From Tamarix chinensis (taxonomy: Eukaryota > Streptophyta > Magnoliopsida > Caryophyllales > Tamaricaceae): a DNA stretch of 64,000 bases. Both the position numbers and the translations under genes were made by a program. The DNA lies in NCBI GenBank assembly GCA_030549775.1, contig CM060175.1:32467262-32531261 (forward strand), written 5' to 3'. Within the stretch, counting starts at the first letter, position 1, and each line of letters opens with the position of its first letter. A model generated the notes under the pieces. The model was not told where the DNA came from, searched no databases, and saw only the letters and a program-made list of their open reading frames with translations. Positions 57,734 through 64,000 of the stretch are shown in pieces.

Positions 57734-59056
57734 TGAAATACCCCGAAAATTATAATTTTATTATTTATTATTAAATAGGATTTTATTATGAAAATTAATT
57801 AAATAATTTATTTTATAAAAAAAAGGAAATTAATTAGGGAAAATTTATAAGAAATTTTATAGATATTTTAATTAGAGGAAATTTGGGTATTTTAACTAAT
57901 TAAGGATTTTAATTTGGAAATTAATTAAATAAATTATTTTATTTAAAATAAGAGGGAGAAAATAGTTTCAAATTAATATGAATTTTATAAATATTTTAAT
58001 TTATTAAATTAGGGTGTTTTGATAATTAAAATGTAATTTACGAAAAATCTTTTAAAATTCCTAATTTAGCCTAAAAAGGGATTTAAATATTATTTTATTT
58101 AAATATTATTACCTTTAAATATCCCAAATATTTTAATTAATTTAAATATCCAATCTAATTATTTTTTCCTTTTTCTTTTTATTTTTTCCTTTTCATTCTT
58201 TTTCTTCTTCCTTTTTCTTTTTCTTTTTCTTTTTCTTTTCCTCCCCAAACTGAGCCTATCCCAGTGGCCCAGTCCCCTCCCTCCTTCCTACAAGCCAGCC
58301 TGTGTAAAGCAACCGACCTCCTCCTTCTCCCTCTCTGCGCCGCATTTTACCTCTTCTGCCCATGGAACGCTGTTTTTGATAATAAATAAATAATAAATTA
58401 TGCAGCGTCGCCCGACCGTCCTGTCTCCCTCATCTTTCTTTCCTTCCTTTCCTTTCCCCTTCCCGACCGGTTCGGCCCTTCCTTTTCCTTCTTTTTCTTT
58501 TCCCCTAGACCGCCGGTCCACCGCTCCACTTCATCTTCAACCTCCCGCTCGTGCCTGCAACCGAAAATTTCGCCGGAAAAAGGCTACAACGCCCACGCCC
58601 ACTACACGGACCATCCCTCCCCTCTCCTCCCCATTGACTCCCCTGCAATTTCGACCAGATCGTTCCTCCCTTCTCTCGCACGCCATCCCTCTCTCTCCTC
58701 GACAACTCACGGTTTGCACACTCAGACCTGCACCGGCCACTCTCGCCAGACAAAATCCATAACCCTACCCTCTACTCTCTCACGCATCCTTATCGTTTTC
58801 CCTTCCCGATTGGCCTATAAATAGCTCCAAGGGCTGCCATAATTGGATTTGGAATTTGGAGCCCAGAAAACCAAACCGTGCGCCGCCCCTTATTCAGCCA
58901 GTCATTCCTCCGTCGTCGACCGCCTTTGTCGCCGTTTCGGCCACCAAAATTCTCCCTACACCGCCCTCTACACAACCCAACCACCAACCTTCCTTGCCTT
59001 GCACTGCACGAGCCGCCCCGGCGTGCGAAACTGCCTCCCCGAATAGCCCCATTTGA
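57734..59056 (+). mobile_element. family L LTR, 5' part (L5), cut by assembly gap
   Basis: Starts TGAAATACCCCG at 57734, AT-rich segment, polypyrimidine tract (58150-58240), ACTGAGCC...GGCCCAGT pair (58250-58272), CpG-rich promoter region and TATAAATA (58816-58823). It ends at the N run. Lengths and order agree with L2 and L4. Confidence 0.85.
58816..58823 (+). promoter_or_regulatory. TATA box of L5
   Basis: TATAAATA followed by GCTCC; same place as in the other family L copies. Confidence 0.7.
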
Positions 59057-59556
59057 NNNNNNNNNNNNNNNNNNNNNNNNNNNNNNNNNNNNNNNNNNNN
59101 NNNNNNNNNNNNNNNNNNNNNNNNNNNNNNNNNNNNNNNNNNNNNNNNNNNNNNNNNNNNNNNNNNNNNNNNNNNNNNNNNNNNNNNNNNNNNNNNNNNN
59201 NNNNNNNNNNNNNNNNNNNNNNNNNNNNNNNNNNNNNNNNNNNNNNNNNNNNNNNNNNNNNNNNNNNNNNNNNNNNNNNNNNNNNNNNNNNNNNNNNNNN
59301 NNNNNNNNNNNNNNNNNNNNNNNNNNNNNNNNNNNNNNNNNNNNNNNNNNNNNNNNNNNNNNNNNNNNNNNNNNNNNNNNNNNNNNNNNNNNNNNNNNNN
59401 NNNNNNNNNNNNNNNNNNNNNNNNNNNNNNNNNNNNNNNNNNNNNNNNNNNNNNNNNNNNNNNNNNNNNNNNNNNNNNNNNNNNNNNNNNNNNNNNNNNN
59501 NNNNNNNNNNNNNNNNNNNNNNNNNNNNNNNNNNNNNNNNNNNNNNNNNNNNNNNN
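59057..59556. other. assembly gap, exactly 500 N
   Basis: A run of 500 N, a usual scaffolding placeholder of unknown true size. Frames reported across it are meaningless. Confidence 0.99.
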
Positions 59557-61797
59557 AAACAAAACTATTAATTGAAATAATAACTCAATCTAAAAAAGAA
59601 CAATGCAAACAACTAAAAAATTATCATTAATTTAACAATCATATGATAATTTTAGTGAAGAAAAGAAATATTAATCAAAACATATATACACAATCCTTAA
59701 GAGCAACCAATATATACCCCAAATCTCCTTATTGAGAGGGATGTGCCTTACATATGATAACAATATGCCTATGACATTAAAATACTAATGATACTAATAC
59801 TGTGACCTTATCTACTTGTATGTTGGAATCATTCAAACTTTTAAGAAGTTTTAAAGATTTCAAAAAAAAACTTTTGATAATTAAGGTTTCTTGATTTTTT
59901 AACTTTAGTGTGTCAAGTTCTTTTTTTTTGTGTGTGTGATAGGTCTGGAGGAGATGGATAAGCTTGAAATGGAAAAAAATAGCTTGTGGAAATGTGTAAG
60001 TGTTCCTGATGGAGAGCCTCTATTAGCTTTTCATAAAGATATTGCATTCCTTATAGGGCTTGTAAAAATATTACATTCCTTATAGGGCTTGTAAGTTGCC
60101 TATAACGTGTGCATACCCCCTTATAGGCCTCGTAAGTCACCTATAAAATAGAAATAGTAACATCACTAAAGGTACAAAGATCAATGGTAAATACAAAATA
60201 CGCTACTACATTGAGACATATAGCATCATACAAAATCACAATGAAGGCATCTGTTGTACAATGCACAACCTTACCTTGGAGGCTATCCTAAGGCTACTCA
60301 AGGTAGACTATATACAACAAGCTATGGGCACTATGGGAACCTATAGCATAATTCCCATAATTTATTCATTTTCACTTATCAACTGAATTATTCATATTTC
60401 ATGTTAATGACCACTAATTCCATCACATACAACTCATCACAAATGTTCATAACAACCATCACATATGATTACCAATAAAGAATTCAATCACTTACATTCT
60501 CATTAACAAATACGATATCAAAGGAATAGATCATGATACATTTATACAACGTACATAGTTTAACAACGTATAAAAATACAAATATAAAGAATCAAGATTC
60601 ACATCTATGAAGAAATATATAATATCACACCACAAGACCAATACAACATAAGAATGTTAGGATAGACATACGATAAAGACACACAAACTACACGCCTTAT
60701 TAATAAATCCCGACATGCTCTTAGCATAACCAAAACATGGAATAATACACACTAACACATACAGAGTCTATTAACTATGAGTTTAGAAGGTTTAACTAAC
60801 CTCCAAACTATCATATCACAAGAAGAACTTAAACACCAGCTTTGAAATACACTATAACACCTACCTAAATGACCTTTGAAAATCTAGGACTAAATTAAGG
60901 AAAACTAATTAAAACATCAAACAATAAAAAACAAATAAATTTTATCAAAACCCATGCAAACAATTAGGGTTTACAACCCTAAATGTTAAACTAAATTAAT
61001 TTCAAAGAATTGATCCAAATAATAAGTTAGAAACTCAATTTAATTGATTTTAAATCAAAGCTAACTGATCAATATATGAAAGAATCAAACACAAGTAAAT
61101 TTCAAAAAACTATTCCTAAAAATTAGGGTTTTAAAGTTCAAAATACAATTTCAGACACTTCAAATCAAGTAATCCAAATTAAAGATGCTAGAAAAAAAAT
61201 CAAGGCCATTTCAAACAATTCTATTAAATTAATTTCAAAAGAAACAACTATACAAACAACCAATTTCAAATTTTCATTTTGATAATTAGGGTTTTAGGTC
61301 CAAAAATGTAATTTGGTCAAATTTTATTAATTAATTCAAATTAAGTATTTAGAAATGTAATTAGACATATTTTATAACATATTGTATACTCAATTGATAA
61401 AAAAATAATAAATGAAAGACCCAATTTTACATAATTAGGATTCTTGAGCCCGTAATGCAAATTTGATTAAATCTTTCTAAAATATTTAAATTGGTGGTTT
61501 GTAATTGAAACTAACATATTCTAATACAAATTATACAATACATTTATATAAAAATAGCTCAATCGAATAAATTCAAAAAATCCGCACATAATTGGGTCAA
61601 AATCCCAAATTCCAAAAATTAAGTGTATACCACATAATTAACCTCTCCAAATCAATCATATAACAAATACATACTCAATTTAGTAGGTATTTAGTTTAAT
61701 AAAATCTAATTCATATAAATTTAATCAAAATAAAAGTTGTATTTTGGGATAATTTATACCAAATAATATCAGCCAAAATAAGTCTGATAAATGTCTG

Positions 61798-62085
61798 CTA
61801 ATTGTGTACATCACTAGAGGTGGCCATTGGTGGCATCACAGTGGTGTTGTGGAGATAGAGTTGGAGCAGGGTCGAGTGACCTGCTATGCTCCCCAGCTCA
61901 TCCAACCATTGTCGTTGTAGCTTTGCTAGTGTGTTGTAGTCATCTAGTGGTTGCGTTGCGTGGTGGTGGTTGAAGAACACATGTACATAAGGGAATGAAA
62001 AGGAAAAGGAGAAAGGGTCAGGCCTCAGCTTATGAAACATGGGAAAGGAAGAGAAAGAGAAGGAAAGAAATGGAGGATTGGACAA
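61798..62085 (-). CDS. small unrecognised ORF (95 aa), second copy
   Basis: Copy of 57362-57604 with one visible residue change (SIVG to SIAG) and a longer N-terminus (MSNPPFLSFS). Same caveats. Confidence 0.2.
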   Translation of the reverse strand: MSNPPFLSFSFSSFPMFHKLRPDPFSFSFSFPYVHVFFNHHHATQPLDDYNTLAKLQRQWLDELGSIAGHSTLLQLYLHNTTVMPPMATSSDVHN

Positions 62086-63248
62086 CTGGTTTTTATTTTT
62101 TAATAAAGTATATAAAATATGAATAGATGATTTTATTTAATTTTCTTTAAAAAAAATTGTTGAACAATTGAAATACCTCGAAAATTCTAATTTTATTATT
62201 TATTATTAAATAGGATTTTATTATGAAAATTAATTAAATAATTTATTTTATAAAAAAAGGAAATTAATTAGGAAAATTTATAAGAAATTTTATAGATATT
62301 TTAATTAGAGGAAATTTGGGTATTTTAACTAATTAAGGATTTTAATTTGAAATTAATTAAATAAATTATTTTATTTAAAATAAGAGGAGAAAAAATAGTT
62401 TCAAATTAATATGAATTTTATAAATATTTTAATTTATTAAATTAGGTGTTTTTGATAATTAAAATGTAATTTACGAAAAATCTTTTAAAAATCCTAATTT
62501 AGCCTAAAAAGGGATTTAAATATTATTTTATTTAAATATTATTACCTTTAAATATCCCAAATATTTTAATTAATTTAAATATCCAATCTAATTATTTTTT
62601 CCTTATTCTTTTTATTTTTTTCCTTTTCATTCTTTTTCATCTTCCTTTCTTTTTCTTTTTCTTTTTCTTTTCCTCCCCAAACTGAGCCTATCCCAGTGGC
62701 CCAGTCCCCTCCCTCCTTCCTACAGCCCAGCCTGCGTAGAGCAACCGACCTCCCTCCTTCTCCCTCTCTGCGCCGCATTTTACCTCTTCTGCCCATGGAA
62801 CGCTGTGCTTTGATAATAAATAAATAAATAAATTATGCAGCGTCGCCCGACCGTCCTGTCTCCCTCATCTTTTCTTTCCTTCATTTCCCCTTATCCCGAC
62901 CTGTTCGGCCCTTCCTTTTCCTTCTTTTTCTTTTCCCCTAGACCGTCGGTCCACCGCTCCACTTCATCTTCAACCTCCCGCTCGTGCCTGCAACCAAAAT
63001 TTTCGCCGGAAAAAGGCTACAACGCCCACGCCCACTACACCGACCATCCCTCCCCTCTCCTCCCCATTGACTCCCCTGCAATTTCGACCAGATCGTTCCT
63101 CCCTTCTCTCGCACGCCATCCCTCTCTCTCCTCGACAACTCACGGTTTGCACACTCAGACCTGCACCGGCCACTCTCGCCAGACAAAATCCATAACCCTA
63201 CCCTCTACTCTCTCACGCATCCTTATCGTTTTCCCTTCCTGATTGGCC

Positions 63249-63256
63249 TATAAATA
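63249..63256 (+). promoter_or_regulatory. TATA box of L6
   Basis: TATAAATA, as in L5. Confidence 0.7.
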
Positions 63257-63714
63257 GCTCCAAGGGCTGCCATAATTGGATTTGCAATTTGGAGCCCAGA
63301 AAACCAAACCGTGCGCCACCCCTTATTCAGCTAGTCATTCCTCCGTCGTCGACCGCCTTTGTCGCCCGTTTCGGCCACCAAAATTCTCCCTACACCGCCC
63401 TCTACACAACCCAACCACCAACCTTCCTTGCCTTGCACTGCACGAGCCGCCCCGGCCGTGCAAAACTGCCTCCCCGAATAGGCCCATTTGACCCCGCGTC
63501 GCTGATTCCATCGCCTATAGTGCCACCTCTACCCCCCAAAACAACCAGGGAATCCTGCCCTACCACCCCACACCTCCATTTCCCCCTACTTCCCTCTCCC
63601 CTAGCCTCCACATCCACGTCTCCACTTCTTCCTTCCTCCACCGGCACCACCACCTAGCCTAGGTTTGTTCCCCAACTCCTTAACCCCTAAACCCTGTTTA
63701 TTAAATGTTTTAAT

Positions 63715-63922
63715 GATTTTTAATATTATTAACTATTATTATTAGTGTTATTATGATTATTATTATCATTATTATTATTATTACTATTATTGTTATTACT
63801 ATTATTACTATTATGTCCTAACATGTATCCCGAAGAGCTTCTAATTAATGGTATTAATTAATACTAAATCCTTGTTGTGTTATTATTATTATATTTACTA
63901 TTATTATTACTATTACTATTAC

Positions 63923-63961
<39 letters not shown>

Positions 63962-64000
63962 CATCATCATCATCATCATCATCATCATGTGTTATTACTC
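63715..64000 (+). repeat. TTA/ATC microsatellite tract of L6
   Basis: (TTA)n mixed with ACTATT runs, ending in (ATC)n. It corresponds to the TTA tract of L2 and L4. Confidence 0.8.

Larger units (their letters stand above)
59557..63489. repeat. near-identical second copy of 55147-59056
   Basis: Direct repeat of about 3.9 kb with scattered substitutions and small indels, including a roughly 28-bp duplication near 60065 (ATATTACATTCCTTATAGGG). It begins at the first base after the gap and matches the left copy up to the last base before the gap. Probably overlapping contig ends or haplotypes left unmerged. Confidence 0.9.
62169..64000 (+). mobile_element. family L LTR (L6), runs off window
   Basis: Copy of L5 that continues past the gap position: TGAAATACCTCG at 62169, TATAAATA at 63249-63256, CCTAGCCTAGG block near 63655, then a TTA tract from about 63715 and (ATC)n at about 63958-63988. 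It continues beyond the window. Confidence 0.88.

Noticed and set aside
58878..59630. Frames of 172-250 aa spanning the gap
   Set aside because: Composed mostly of undetermined residues from the N run.
55147..63489. True tandem segmental duplication
   Set aside because: Both copy edges coincide with the 500-N gap, so unmerged contig ends are the simpler explanation.

Overview
This window looks like a piece of a large, transposon-packed flowering-plant genome. The evidence is plant-type LINEs (DUF4283/CCHC, endonuclease, reverse transcriptase, zf-RVT), decayed Ty3/gypsy polyproteins with tRNA-Met primer sites, two Cassandra TRIM elements whose LTRs carry 5S rRNA-like sequence, AT-rich trinucleotide microsatellites and a 500-N scaffold gap. 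I found no host protein-coding gene, rRNA or tRNA gene that I can support. Nearly all open frames are either decayed transposon coding sequence or low-complexity pyrimidine/purine stretches inside LTRs. The species cannot be named from the sequence.

Layout. 1-9331: 3' part of a giant LTR (called family M here), interrupted by a complete Cassandra TRIM (2670-3424) and a near full-length LINE (4318-9255, minus, about 17-bp target duplication). 9332-14715: non-coding, then the long 5' LTR of Ty3/gypsy element G1. 14719-38795: a nest. G1 (plus) is split by a second Ty3/gypsy element G2 (minus, 16614-36728). G2 is itself hit twice: in its left LTR by solo LTR L1 (16715-25071, duplication GATGA), which contains solo LTR L2 in the opposite orientation (18139-22559, duplication AAAAC), and in its pol region by solo LTR L3 (29055-34366, duplication ATAAT). 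39564-52222: a second cluster of giant LTR pieces with a 5'-truncated LINE (40050-41854, 15-bp duplication), a partial L-type LTR (42977 to about 45389), a scrap of LINE RT, another M LTR, an N-type LTR, a truncated Cassandra and a 973-bp solo LTR (49514-50486, duplication ATAGT). 52223-57733: AT-rich non-coding DNA with two repeat arrays. 57734-64000: L-type LTR, a gap of exactly 500 N, and a near copy of the preceding 3.9 kb that probably reflects unmerged overlapping contig ends.

The most interesting signal is shared by the giant LTRs (families named L, M, N and the G1 LTR here). They have the same modular plan: pyrimidine-rich upstream region, inverted TGGGCC pair, TATA box, TTA-rich tract, telobox repeats, an array of CCAC...GTGG units, a hairpin pair, then GGTGTTACA. 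At several positions short inverted repeats survive while their arm sequences change together (AGGGC/GCCCT, AGAG/CTCT, GTAGGGT/ACCCTAC; AGGAC/GTCCT, AGGGT/ACCCT, TAAG/CTTA). That is the pattern expected of conserved RNA or DNA hairpins in the LTR transcript. It is an inference from reading by eye and needs a covariance test.
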